64,000 bases of DNA from Leyella stercorea (GTDB lineage: Bacteria; Bacteroidota; Bacteroidia; Bacteroidales; Bacteroidaceae). The translations under genes and the position numbers were made by a program. Shown here in pieces: positions 1 to 7,099 of this stretch (positions are counted from its first letter, which is position 1; every line of letters begins with the position of its first letter). A model generated the notes under the pieces. That model saw only the letters and a program-made list of their open reading frames with translations, ran no database searches and was not told where the DNA came from. Location: NCBI RefSeq assembly GCF_021531655.1, contig NZ_JADYUF010000003.1, positions 52,503 to 116,502 on the forward strand, read 5' to 3'.

Positions 1-42
1 GGGCGGTCGTTTTTATTTATTCATAAAGCGTTTGTGGCTTTA

Positions 43-663
43 TTACTTCTTTTTCTCTGTTGCAGCCTTCTCAGCAGGTGCCTGCTTGTATGCCTTGTTG
101 AGTCCGGCGATAACCTCATTGGTTATGTCGTGAGCCTTGTCGGCATAGAGGATGTTGTCGCCAGCCTTGCTGAGGATGAGGGTGTACTTCTTGTCCTTGT
201 TGTAAAGGGCGAGATAGTGCTGTATAGAGTCGCGGAGAGCGTTGTTGTACTTCTCTGTCTCGGTCTGGAACTCACCGCTCAGACGCTGGTTGAGAGTCTG
301 AAGGTCATTGCTCTGCTTCTGAAGCGACATCTGGATAGACTGTGCCTGCTCGCGTGTGTAGGCATTCTGCTGCACCTTCTGCTGGAAGTTGGCAGCGGCA
401 GCCTCAAGAGCCTGCTGCTTCTGTGCGAGGGTGTTCTGGATATTCTGGCCCTTCTTCTGAAGGATGAGCGAGTAGTCCTTGCAGAACTTGTACTGCGACA
501 TGATACTGTCTACCTCTACATATGCAATCTTAGTTGCAGTAGTTGCAGTCTGGGCTGCAGGTTCCTTATCGTCTACCTGCGACTTTGACTTGTCGCAAGA
601 TGTCATTGCCACAGCAGCAAAAGCAGCGATAGCAAGTGTGCGGAAAATGTTTTTCTTGTTCAT
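43..663 (-). CDS. OmpH/Skp-family periplasmic chaperone-like lipoprotein
   Basis: 206 aa. The N-terminus is a lipoprotein signal: a basic start, a hydrophobic stretch and a lipobox ending in MTSC, which puts the lipidated Cys at about residue 23. The rest is long, Gln/Ala-rich amphipathic helix (about residues 60-150), as in the Skp/OmpH family of periplasmic holdases that escort outer-membrane proteins. Family Skp proteins are about 160-170 aa and usually soluble; this one appears membrane-anchored, which is common in Bacteroidales. It lies 41 bp downstream of a small membrane-protein gene on the same strand, and both probably share the promoter at 955-985. The chaperone role is inferred from family resemblance only. 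Confidence 0.8.
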   Translation of the reverse strand: MNKKNIFRTLAIAAFAAVAMTSCDKSKSQVDDKEPAAQTATTATKIAYVEVDSIMSQYKFCKDYSLILQKKGQNIQNTLAQKQQALEAAAANFQQKVQQNAYTREQAQSIQMSLQKQSNDLQTLNQRLSGEFQTETEKYNNALRDSIQHYLALYNKDKKYTLILSKAGDNILYADKAHDITNEVIAGLNKAYKQAPAEKAATEKKK

Positions 664-704
664 TTGTATTTATTATTTAATTATTTCACACCTGACGCAT
701 CCGC

Positions 705-899
705 TTAATAGGCACCATTGCGCTTGCGTGCCTCGCGGTCCTGATCCATAACGCAGTGAATTCCAAGCTTGCGCAGACCGGGATTGTCGTGAACATGTTG
801 CGACGAAAACTTGCCGTTGCGTTTCAGCAGAAGCTTAATGGATAGCAAAGCAAACGCTATAGCAATAATTAACAGGCTTAAAAGCAGAAGTTTAATCAT
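705..899 (-). CDS. Small single-pass membrane protein, function unknown
   Basis: 64 aa. Residues 1-25 form one strongly hydrophobic helix (MIKLLLLSLLIIAIAFALLS), followed by a basic linker and a polar tail containing HVHDNPGLRKLGIHC and a charged end (DQDREARKRNG). The tail looks like a conserved short motif rather than random sequence, and codon use matches the neighbours. The gene sits directly behind a well-formed Bacteroidetes promoter and ahead of the OmpH-like gene, so the two are probably co-transcribed. I do not recognise a function. The single Cys and two His residues in the tail are the only candidate ligands. Confidence 0.65.
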   Translation of the reverse strand: MIKLLLLSLLIIAIAFALLSIKLLLKRNGKFSSQHVHDNPGLRKLGIHCVMDQDREARKRNGAY

Positions 900-954
900 T
901 TTTACTAACTTTGTATCGAAATGGGAAACCCATAGCGACAGATTTATTTACATG

Positions 955-985
955 CAAAGGTAATGCAAATCGGTCGCATGACAAA
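955..985 (-). promoter_or_regulatory. Bacteroidetes-type promoter for the 64-aa/OmpH-like genes
   Basis: Read on the minus strand, TTTG (982-985) is followed after 19 bp by TACCTTTG (955-962). This matches the Bacteroidetes sigma-ABfr consensus TTTG-N19-TAnnTTTG. Transcription would start near 948, about 50 nt before the 64-aa gene. Confidence 0.6.
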
Positions 986-1041
986 ATAAATTATTGAAAA
1001 TTCAGATTATTATTGTTACAACATAAAGAAATTAAGAAAAA

Positions 1042-2490
1042 ATGAGTAATTGCGAATTGAAACCGGCTCGCGTATTCGAGCAGTTTGCAGAAATCAACAA
1101 AATTCCTCGCCCCTCTAAGCATGAGGAGCAGATGATTGAGTATCTGAAAGAGTTTGGCCGTAAGCGCAATCTCGAAACCGAGATTGACGAGACCGGCAAC
1201 GTTATCATCCGCAAGCCCGCTACCAAGGGACACGAGAACGCTCCGATGATTAGTTTGCAAAGCCATATGGATATGGTGTGCGACAAGCTCGTCGACGTTG
1301 ACATCGACTTCTTCAAAGACCCTATCCAGACCTACATCGACGGCGAATGGCTCAGAGCCAAGGGTACTACTCTTGGTGCTGACGACGGTATCGGTTGCGC
1401 CATCGAGCTGGCTGTTCTCGACAGCGACGACATTGAGCACGGTCCTATCGAGTGCGTTTTCACACGCGACGAGGAGACAAGCCTTGGCGGTGCTTTGGGT
1501 ATGAAGCCGGGATTCATGAAGGGCGATATGCTCATCAACCTCGACTCTGAGGACGAGGGTCAGATATTCATTTCATGTGCTGGCGGCAAGACCACTTCGG
1601 TGAAGTTCACATTCGAGCGCGAGCAGGCTCCTGAGGGTTACTTCTTCATGAAGGCTTCTATCAAGGGCTTGAAGGGCGGACACTCTGGCGACGACATCAA
1701 CAAGAAGCGCGCCAACGCTATCAAGATTCTCGACCGTTTCCTCTATATGGAGCAGGACAAGATGGACGTGCGTCTGGCTCAGTTCAACTCGGGCAAGCTG
1801 CACAACGCCATTCCTCGCGATGGTGTCATCGTATTTGCCGTTCCCGCAGCCGAAAAGGAGACTGTACGTGTTGACTGGAACGTGTTCACAGCCAACGTTG
1901 AGGACGAGTATCACGTTACTGACACTGCCATGGAGTTCCATCTCGAGAGCACTGATGCCGAGCCGGTTATCGCAAAGGACGCAAGCCGTCGAGTTATCCT
2001 CGCATTGCAGGCTGCCGACAACGGCGTGTTCGCCATGTGCCAGGACGAGGCTTTGGCAGACATGGTTGAGACTTCTAACAACATTGCAAGCGTTGTCTCT
2101 TCAGAGAACGAAATCAATATCATCACCTCACAGCGCTCTAACGTAATGAGCAATCTCGAGAATGAGTCGAACACAATCAAGGCTGTATTCGAGCTGGCTG
2201 GTGCTGAGGTTAAGCAGAGCGACGGCTATCCTGCATGGAAGATGAATCCTAACAGCAAGCTGACAAAGGTGGCTGTTGAGTCATACAAGAAGCTGTTCGG
2301 CAAGGAGCCTATCGTACGCGGTATCCACGCCGGACTGGAGTGCGGTCTGTTCTCAGAGCGCTATCCTAACCTCGACATGGTTTCGTTCGGTCCTACCCTG
2401 CGCGATGTTCACACTCCGGAGGAGCGTCTGCACATCCCGACCGTACAGATGGTTTGGGACCACTTGCTCGACATCATGAAGCATGTATAA
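1042..2490 (+). CDS. pepD: Aminoacyl-histidine dipeptidase (Xaa-His dipeptidase, M20 family)
   Basis: 482 aa, the usual length for cytosolic PepD. It is a zinc M20 peptidase that hydrolyses dipeptides such as those with C-terminal His in the cytoplasm. Metal-site motifs are visible: SHMDMV (His75, Asp77), LGADDGIG (Asp114) and TRDEETSLGG (catalytic Glu144 and metal Glu145), with a later GIHAGLECG containing the C-terminal His. There is no signal peptide. The gene stands alone, divergent from the small membrane-protein gene and followed by a strong terminator. A possible -7 element TAACTTTG lies at 906-913 without a clear -33 partner. Confidence 0.95.
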   Translation: MSNCELKPARVFEQFAEINKIPRPSKHEEQMIEYLKEFGRKRNLETEIDETGNVIIRKPATKGHENAPMISLQSHMDMVCDKLVDVDIDFFKDPIQTYIDGEWLRAKGTTLGADDGIGCAIELAVLDSDDIEHGPIECVFTRDEETSLGGALGMKPGFMKGDMLINLDSEDEGQIFISCAGGKTTSVKFTFEREQAPEGYFFMKASIKGLKGGHSGDDINKKRANAIKILDRFLYMEQDKMDVRLAQFNSGKLHNAIPRDGVIVFAVPAAEKETVRVDWNVFTANVEDEYHVTDTAMEFHLESTDAEPVIAKDASRRVILALQAADNGVFAMCQDEALADMVETSNNIASVVSSENEINIITSQRSNVMSNLENESNTIKAVFELAGAEVKQSDGYPAWKMNPNSKLTKVAVESYKKLFGKEPIVRGIHAGLECGLFSERYPNLDMVSFGPTLRDVHTPEERLHIPTVQMVWDHLLDIMKHV

Positions 2491-2524
2491 TGCTCAAGCA
2501 AACACTTGAGGCTATATAAAACAA

Positions 2525-2570
2525 AAAACGAGGATGTTCCGTTTACTTAGGAAACATCCTCGTTTTTTTT
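2525..2570 (+). terminator. Rho-independent terminator after pepD
   Basis: ACGAGGATGTT pairs with AACATCCTCGT around a short loop and is followed by T8. An A-run precedes the left arm, so it can also stop the convergent GH84 gene. Confidence 0.85.
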
Positions 2571-2620
2571 GTTATTTTCTATTCGAGAGAAAATCGATCT
2601 CTTATTTTGAATTATCCCGA

Positions 2621-5176
2621 TTACTTGTTCGGGACAATCTCAAACACTTCTACAGCTCCCTCAAGCTGGCACTTCACTGCGTTGGCATCGACATTCACCT
2701 TAGCCATATTGCCCTCAACCGGTGTGCTTGCAACGAGCTTGCCCTTCTTGTTGTACTGCTTGAGCACAACGCTACCAGCCTTAGGCAGATTGACGAGCAT
2801 GGTGTAGCTCTTTGTTCCTTTCTCTACGCCGAATGTCAGACTACCTTCGCTCTTGAACGAAGAGCAGGGATTCTCGTCGAAGCAATACATAGCGCCGAAC
2901 ATATCAGCCGACTCCACCTTGAATGCAAGATTCTCAGGATTGACAGGGTTTACCACAAACTCACGAACAGCACACCAGCTCTTCTTGTCCGACTGCAACT
3001 TGCGCATGCGCACATAACGAGCTTCTACGGGATTGCCCTTCCAGTTGATGATGTATGTCTTCTGCAATTCGCCGGTGAGCGGAGTCCATGTCTTGCCGTC
3101 AGCCGAAGCCTCAACAATCACGTTGTCGAAGTAGTCGACATCGTCAACCGAGTTGCGTCCCTGCAGAATACGCACCTCACGTACGGGGCGGACAGCTCCA
3201 AGGTCCAGACCAATCCAGTCGCCAGTATTCTGGCTTGCACCCGAGTGATAGAATGTAGTAGAGTCGTTGTCAAGCATCAGCTTGTTCTGTGTGGTGCTGA
3301 GCGAATTGTATGTACCCATACCCTTATAGAACGCAGGAGTCTTGCCAGCCACCTTCTTGAAGAACTCGACAGCCATATCGTCCATACCATTCTCGTAGAA
3401 CGGCTGCAGCTTCATGGTTCCCGACTTGTGTGCCTGATAAGCAGCCATGTCGGCAGTAGACATGCGGTTGTTGATATATCCGTTCCAGAAAGCCTCATAC
3501 TTGCCGTCCTTGAAATCGCGCATCAGCGTAAGCGTGTTCTTGCCACGAGTACCGAGCTTCTTAAACTCAATAAGCCACGGGCGCAGTTCCTTCATGAGCA
3601 GCGCATTCTTGCAGTCACGCTCCATGATGGCAGGCACCTTCTCCACACGGTCGAACTCAGCATACAGATTGTCGTAATCCTTCTTGTTATAGTCGGCAAG
3701 ACGGAAAGTCTTGGTCTCCCACGACTCTATACGACGATAGCCAGTCTCGGTATCGCACGAATGTATGGCGAATGTGCGGTAAGCATCGTGTGCCTCGGGA
3801 GTCACGTCAACAAGCGAACGCTCCCAGTTGTCAATGGCGTTGTATGCCGAAACATTCCAGTTATAGTCGGCGACACCGTAGAGAGCGAGCTTCGAAGCCT
3901 CGCCGTGCTCCATAGGATTGCTCAGCACACCGCATGTCTGTTCGGCTGTAAGGTCGGTTTCGAGTCCGTATACCGGACCCTGCATGATGATATGACGGGC
4001 ATAGTCAGTAACGGGGAAGTTCCACCAATAGTAAGCCGGGCGCTTAATGCGCGAGTCTACAAAGTCGAGAGTCTCCTTTGTCAGGTCAGAGCAAACCACA
4101 GCACCTGTCCAGAACACGTTGATTGACGGGTCGAGACGCTTGCCGTAGATAGCGAGCTGTCCGTTCTCCTTCGGACTTGCCCACAACTGTGAGTAGTCGG
4201 TAGGACAAACCACGAGCGGAGCAACGTCGCCCTTTGTCTTCACAAACTCCTTGGTGAGGCGGTTGAGCAGGTCTACCTGCTTGTTCGAGTCGGTTCCTTC
4301 GCCCTCAATGTCATCAAAGTGTATGGCAAACGAACGCACGCCAAGGTCGTACATATGATTGAACTTGTTGACGAGATTCTGATAGTCTTCCTCATTCCAC
4401 TTGATGTCCTTGCCCGGATGTATGGCCCATACGAAGTCTACACGGTTGCGACGGCAAGCCTCAACGAGTTCGTGAATATTGCGAGCCTGGTCGTCGGGAT
4501 AAGGCAGGCGCCAGTTGGGTGAGCTGTGATAAGGGTCGTCCTTCGGACCGTATACATACTCATTGAGCTTGTTGCGTCCGTAGTAGTCGATGAGCGAGAG
4601 GCGCACCTGATGCGACCACGGTTCGCCATAGAATCCCTCTACTACACCACGCAATGGCAGGTCGGGATAGTCGTTGCAAGTGAGGTAAGGCAGATGCATC
4701 TTGCCCTTCGCAGCCGGAGAAGCCAGAATCTGCTTCATGGTCTGGATGGCATAGAAGGCACCACGCTCGTCATAGCCCACGATGTTTATGCCCTTGCCAT
4801 TGACGGTGAGGAGATAAGCTCCTGACACCAATTTCTTCAAGCCTGCTTTCTTTGCCTGCTTCTCGCCGAAGTCGATGGTAAGGCGAAAGCCCTTCTTGTA
4901 CTGCTTCAGGAAAGCCAGGTCGTCAGCGAAGCGCTTCTGCTTGTCCTGAATGTTCAGTCCGTTTTCAAAAGAGATCCAGTTCTGGCGGTTGATGTCTAAG
5001 TTGTGCGGTGTGGGGTTTACGACGATGCCCTGATGGTCGAGCTTCTTGCCCGGTACAACGTTGACATCCTGTTTCTCGCCACGCTGCGAACTGAGGTCGA
5101 AGCCGTCGTCCTGCGCCTGCATGCCACTGAAAGCCGCAGCGAGCAGTGCGGTCAGTAAGATTTTGTTTCTGATCAT
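2621..5176 (-). CDS. GH84 beta-N-acetylhexosaminidase (hyaluronidase/O-GlcNAcase-like) with discoidin domain
   Basis: 851 aa with a signal peptide ending near MQAQ (residue 21), so exported. Residues about 35-165 look like the GH20b-like domain. The GH84 catalytic barrel follows, with GVVEGFYGEPW near residue 178 and the catalytic Asp pair in FAIHFDDIEGEG at 288-289, where substrate-assisted GlcNAc hydrolysis occurs. A helical region and an F5/8 type C (discoidin) module (about 630-740) follow, then a small beta domain. Overall it resembles the Bacteroides thetaiotaomicron GH84 enzyme. The likely role is removal of terminal beta-GlcNAc from host glycans in the periplasm or on the surface. The gene stands alone; a TAAATTTG -7 box lies upstream at 5238-5245 on the minus strand. 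Confidence 0.92.
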   Translation of the reverse strand: MIRNKILLTALLAAAFSGMQAQDDGFDLSSQRGEKQDVNVVPGKKLDHQGIVVNPTPHNLDINRQNWISFENGLNIQDKQKRFADDLAFLKQYKKGFRLTIDFGEKQAKKAGLKKLVSGAYLLTVNGKGINIVGYDERGAFYAIQTMKQILASPAAKGKMHLPYLTCNDYPDLPLRGVVEGFYGEPWSHQVRLSLIDYYGRNKLNEYVYGPKDDPYHSSPNWRLPYPDDQARNIHELVEACRRNRVDFVWAIHPGKDIKWNEEDYQNLVNKFNHMYDLGVRSFAIHFDDIEGEGTDSNKQVDLLNRLTKEFVKTKGDVAPLVVCPTDYSQLWASPKENGQLAIYGKRLDPSINVFWTGAVVCSDLTKETLDFVDSRIKRPAYYWWNFPVTDYARHIIMQGPVYGLETDLTAEQTCGVLSNPMEHGEASKLALYGVADYNWNVSAYNAIDNWERSLVDVTPEAHDAYRTFAIHSCDTETGYRRIESWETKTFRLADYNKKDYDNLYAEFDRVEKVPAIMERDCKNALLMKELRPWLIEFKKLGTRGKNTLTLMRDFKDGKYEAFWNGYINNRMSTADMAAYQAHKSGTMKLQPFYENGMDDMAVEFFKKVAGKTPAFYKGMGTYNSLSTTQNKLMLDNDSTTFYHSGASQNTGDWIGLDLGAVRPVREVRILQGRNSVDDVDYFDNVIVEASADGKTWTPLTGELQKTYIINWKGNPVEARYVRMRKLQSDKKSWCAVREFVVNPVNPENLAFKVESADMFGAMYCFDENPCSSFKSEGSLTFGVEKGTKSYTMLVNLPKAGSVVLKQYNKKGKLVASTPVEGNMAKVNVDANAVKCQLEGAVEVFEIVPNK

Positions 5177-5299
5177 TGTTGCTTATTTATTGTTTTAGTA
5201 ATATCAATGGTTGATGCGTAGTAAAATAAAGTGTATGCAAATTTACATAAAATAATTCGATTTTGCGTTGTCAGCAATGAAATAACAACAATATATAAC

Positions 5300-5334
5300 A
5301 AAAAGAGGTTTTCCGTTTTATTGGAAAACCTCTT
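5300..5334 (-). terminator. Terminator after tRNA-Pro
   Basis: On the minus strand AAGAGGTTTTCC pairs with GGAAAACCTCTT across an 8-nt loop and is followed by TTTGTT. It starts about 10 nt beyond the tRNA 3' end. Confidence 0.75.
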
Positions 5335-5342
5335 CTTCTGTG

Positions 5343-5416
5343 TCGGGGCGACAGGATTCGAACCTGCGACCACCTGGTCCCAAACCAGGCGCGCTACCGG
5401 ACTGCGCTACACCCCG
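5343..5416 (-). tRNA. tRNA-Pro (anticodon TGG)
   Basis: 74 nt. On the minus strand it starts CGGGGTGTAGCGCAG and its acceptor stem CGGGGTG pairs with CGCCCCG apart from one G-T pair. The anticodon stem CCTGG/CCAGG encloses loop TTTGGGA, giving TGG. The T arm carries GGTTCGAATCC. CCA is not encoded: ACA follows the stem. A promoter and a terminator flank it closely, so it is a single-gene unit. I see no duplicated 3' end nearby, so no sign of element integration. Confidence 0.95.
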
Positions 5417-5433
5417 TTCCGATTTAGCGAGTG

Positions 5434-5465
5434 CAAAGGTAGACATAAAATTCGAAACCTCCAAA
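5434..5465 (-). promoter_or_regulatory. Promoter of tRNA-Pro
   Basis: Minus strand: TTTG (5462-5465), 20 bp, then TACCTTTG (5434-5441). The start site would fall about 10 nt before the mature tRNA 5' end. Confidence 0.65.
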
Positions 5466-5786
5466 TATTTCAGCGCTTTTTTATCTTAAAAAGACAAGTT
5501 GCGCTGCCACATTGTGTCTAAAAGAACAAAATCCAGACCGAAAACCAGAACCGCATAGTCCATAGTCAAGAGCGAAATCAAGCTCCACCCGTCAGGGTTT
5601 CATAGCATGTCCTTTGTATATTAAAGCAGACTACGCGAAATGTTTTGTTAATCATCTATTGCATTCTTATTCCTTATATCTTATTATTTATCTTAAGTTC
5701 AGACACGGGTGGCGGCGCATGCGCAGAAGTTTCCCGGCAGGCGTTCAGTCTTCTGCTACTTGCCTGTTTGGTTGAATAATGGCGCC
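5466..5786. other. Intergenic stretch without a recognised gene
   Basis: Mixed-composition non-coding sequence between the tRNA promoter and the stop of the next minus-strand gene. The only structure I see is a short palindrome GCGCATGCGC around 5716-5725. No plausible coding frame is apparent, and I see no good terminator for the gene at 5787. Confidence 0.5.
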
Positions 5787-6671
5787 CTACTCTTTTCCGA
5801 GGTTCGACACCTTATTATATATATCGTTCAAATCGTTTGGTATGGTTATCTTGAGTTGTGCCACACGACGGTTCTCACGGTTCTTATACTCGTTGAACTC
5901 CTTCTCTATCACAGCCACAGCTGCCAGATAGTCAGCGTTCTTGACATCATATTCGCCACGCTTGCGCTCCTCATCCTCGCGCAGGGCTTCGTCTATCTTG
6001 TGCGTATAGCCGTTGAGTTCGGCCTGCGCCTTGCGATATTCGTTCTGCAGAGCGAAGAAGCTGGCTTCCACTTCATCAAGTTTCACGCTCGGCTCATATC
6101 TATAGAGCAGCGTGTCACGACCGCCTCCGTCTATCTCGGCTTCCTGACACAGACGCTTCATATACTCCTTGCGTGCGTCAGACAAGTGTCCGTCGGGGTG
6201 GATATGCTTGCCAAACGCCGATGCCTTGGCTTCGAGCGAGAGTATACGCGCGCGTTCCTTTATAGATAGTGTCGCCACATACTGCTCGCGCGTCATGGCT
6301 GTCTGCATCTCGGGACGCTCCGGCATCTCGGTGCCCTTATCCTTGCAATACTGCTCGATGGTGAGTTTCTGTATGTCGGTGAGCATCTGTGAGCGCATCT
6401 TGATTGCCTCGCGCAGCCATGCTATGAGCGAATTGGCGAGCGATATGTCGCGCAACTTCACCGCGATGTCGTCGAGTTGCTGGCTGGTGCATCCCCGCTG
6501 CACACGCTGCTCCTTGTCCGAACCTATGATGGTGAGATAAGTATTGTAGAACTCTACACTCTCAAGCTCCTGCTCTTGCGCCTTGACATATTCCTTGGCA
6601 AGATTGGCTATGTGATTGGCAGATGTCGATGTAAGTCCGTTTTCGGCGAAAAAAGTAAGATCCTGTTCCAT
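5787..6671 (-). CDS. Hypothetical helical/coiled-coil protein
   Basis: 294 aa, not recognised. There is no signal peptide or membrane segment. The composition is Glu/Lys/Ala/Gln-rich with long predicted helices, most clearly residues 195-275 (coiled-coil-like heptads around AQAELNGYTHKIDEALRED). The middle carries a motif HPDGHLSDARKEYMKRLC with a His/Asp cluster. Codon usage matches neighbouring genes, so it is probably real. It stands alone on the minus strand between tRNA-Pro and a repeat array, and I see no promoter. A cytoplasmic structural or adaptor role would be a guess. Confidence 0.6.
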   Translation of the reverse strand: MEQDLTFFAENGLTSTSANHIANLAKEYVKAQEQELESVEFYNTYLTIIGSDKEQRVQRGCTSQQLDDIAVKLRDISLANSLIAWLREAIKMRSQMLTDIQKLTIEQYCKDKGTEMPERPEMQTAMTREQYVATLSIKERARILSLEAKASAFGKHIHPDGHLSDARKEYMKRLCQEAEIDGGGRDTLLYRYEPSVKLDEVEASFFALQNEYRKAQAELNGYTHKIDEALREDEERKRGEYDVKNADYLAAVAVIEKEFNEYKNRENRRVAQLKITIPNDLNDIYNKVSNLGKE

Positions 6672-6812
6672 AGATTTAAAAAGTTAGTGATGCAGTTTAA
6701 CACACAATAACTATGCCAAAACCAATGGGAAAGGGCCAAAATGATTTGCTTTTTGACACCCCCTCCTTCTACAGTCAGCCCGTTTCTGCCTCTATTAGCT
6801 TTCAAATCATAC

Positions 6813-6849
6813 CGCTCCCCTCCCTGCTGGGGAGGGGCTGGGGGTAGGG
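6813..6849. repeat. GC-rich palindrome, family copy 1
   Basis: CCCCTCCC and GGGGAGGGG flank a loop TGCT, then GGCTGGGGGTAGGGCTT follows. The tail resembles the hairpin at 58207-58261 (GTCAGGGGGTGGGGCTT), suggesting a dispersed intergenic family. Confidence 0.55.
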
Positions 6850-6858
6850 CTTATTTCA

Positions 6859-6984
6859 AAAAGGAGTCCTTTTGCATTCCAAAACGAGTCCTTTTGCAAT
6901 CCAAAATGAGTCCTTTTGCTCTCCAAAACGAGTCCTTTTGCTCTCCAAAACGAGTCCTTTTGCAAGCCAAAAGGACTACATTTT
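6859..6984. repeat. 22-bp phased repeat array 1 (six units)
   Basis: Units start at 6859, 6881, 6903, 6925, 6947 and 6969, exactly 22 bp apart; the last is degenerate. Each has the core AAAACGAGTCCTTTTG or close to it, then about six variable bases ending in CC. The A4 and T4 tracts within a unit start 11 bp apart, so A/T tracts recur every 11 bp through the array. The same core makes arrays at 30439 and 47166. Confidence 0.9.
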
Positions 6985-7027
6985 CATCTTCTAATATTAT
7001 AACATGAAATGCAGGATGAGCCAAACG

Positions 7028-7079
7028 AAAAAAGCGGTTTGACTTTATCGCTTTATGGATAAAATCAAACCGCTTTTAT
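7028..7079 (-). terminator. Terminator after the GH2 gene
   Basis: On the minus strand AAAGCGGTTTGA pairs with TCAAACCGCTTT, followed by a T-run. It lies about 20 bp beyond the stop codon of the beta-galactosidase gene. Confidence 0.85.
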
Positions 7080-7099
7080 TTAAAGTTTATATTGTTCGG

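Larger units (their letters stand above)
6672..7027. other. Intergenic region with GC-rich hairpin and repeat array
   Basis: About 350 bp without a gene. It holds a GC-rich inverted repeat (6813-6849) and a six-unit 22-bp array (6859-6984), both listed separately. The short open frames here are produced by the repeat and are not taken as coding. Confidence 0.6.

Noticed and set aside
2534..4126. 530-codon open frame antisense to the GH84 gene
   Set aside because: Its codon use mirrors the GH84 gene, and it has no domain or signal. GH84 on the other strand has intact catalytic motifs.
5343..5416. tRNA-Pro as attachment site of an integrated element
   Set aside because: No integrase gene and no second copy of the tRNA 3' end are visible nearby.
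6859..6984. CRISPR array
   Set aside because: The period is 22 bp with about 6 variable bases, far too short for CRISPR spacers, and no cas genes are present. The same holds for 30439-30544 and 47166-47275.
6741..7007. Open frame across array 1 (and similar frames over arrays 2 and 3)
   Set aside because: The protein repeats only mirror the DNA repeat. The frame shifts each unit because 22 is not a multiple of three.
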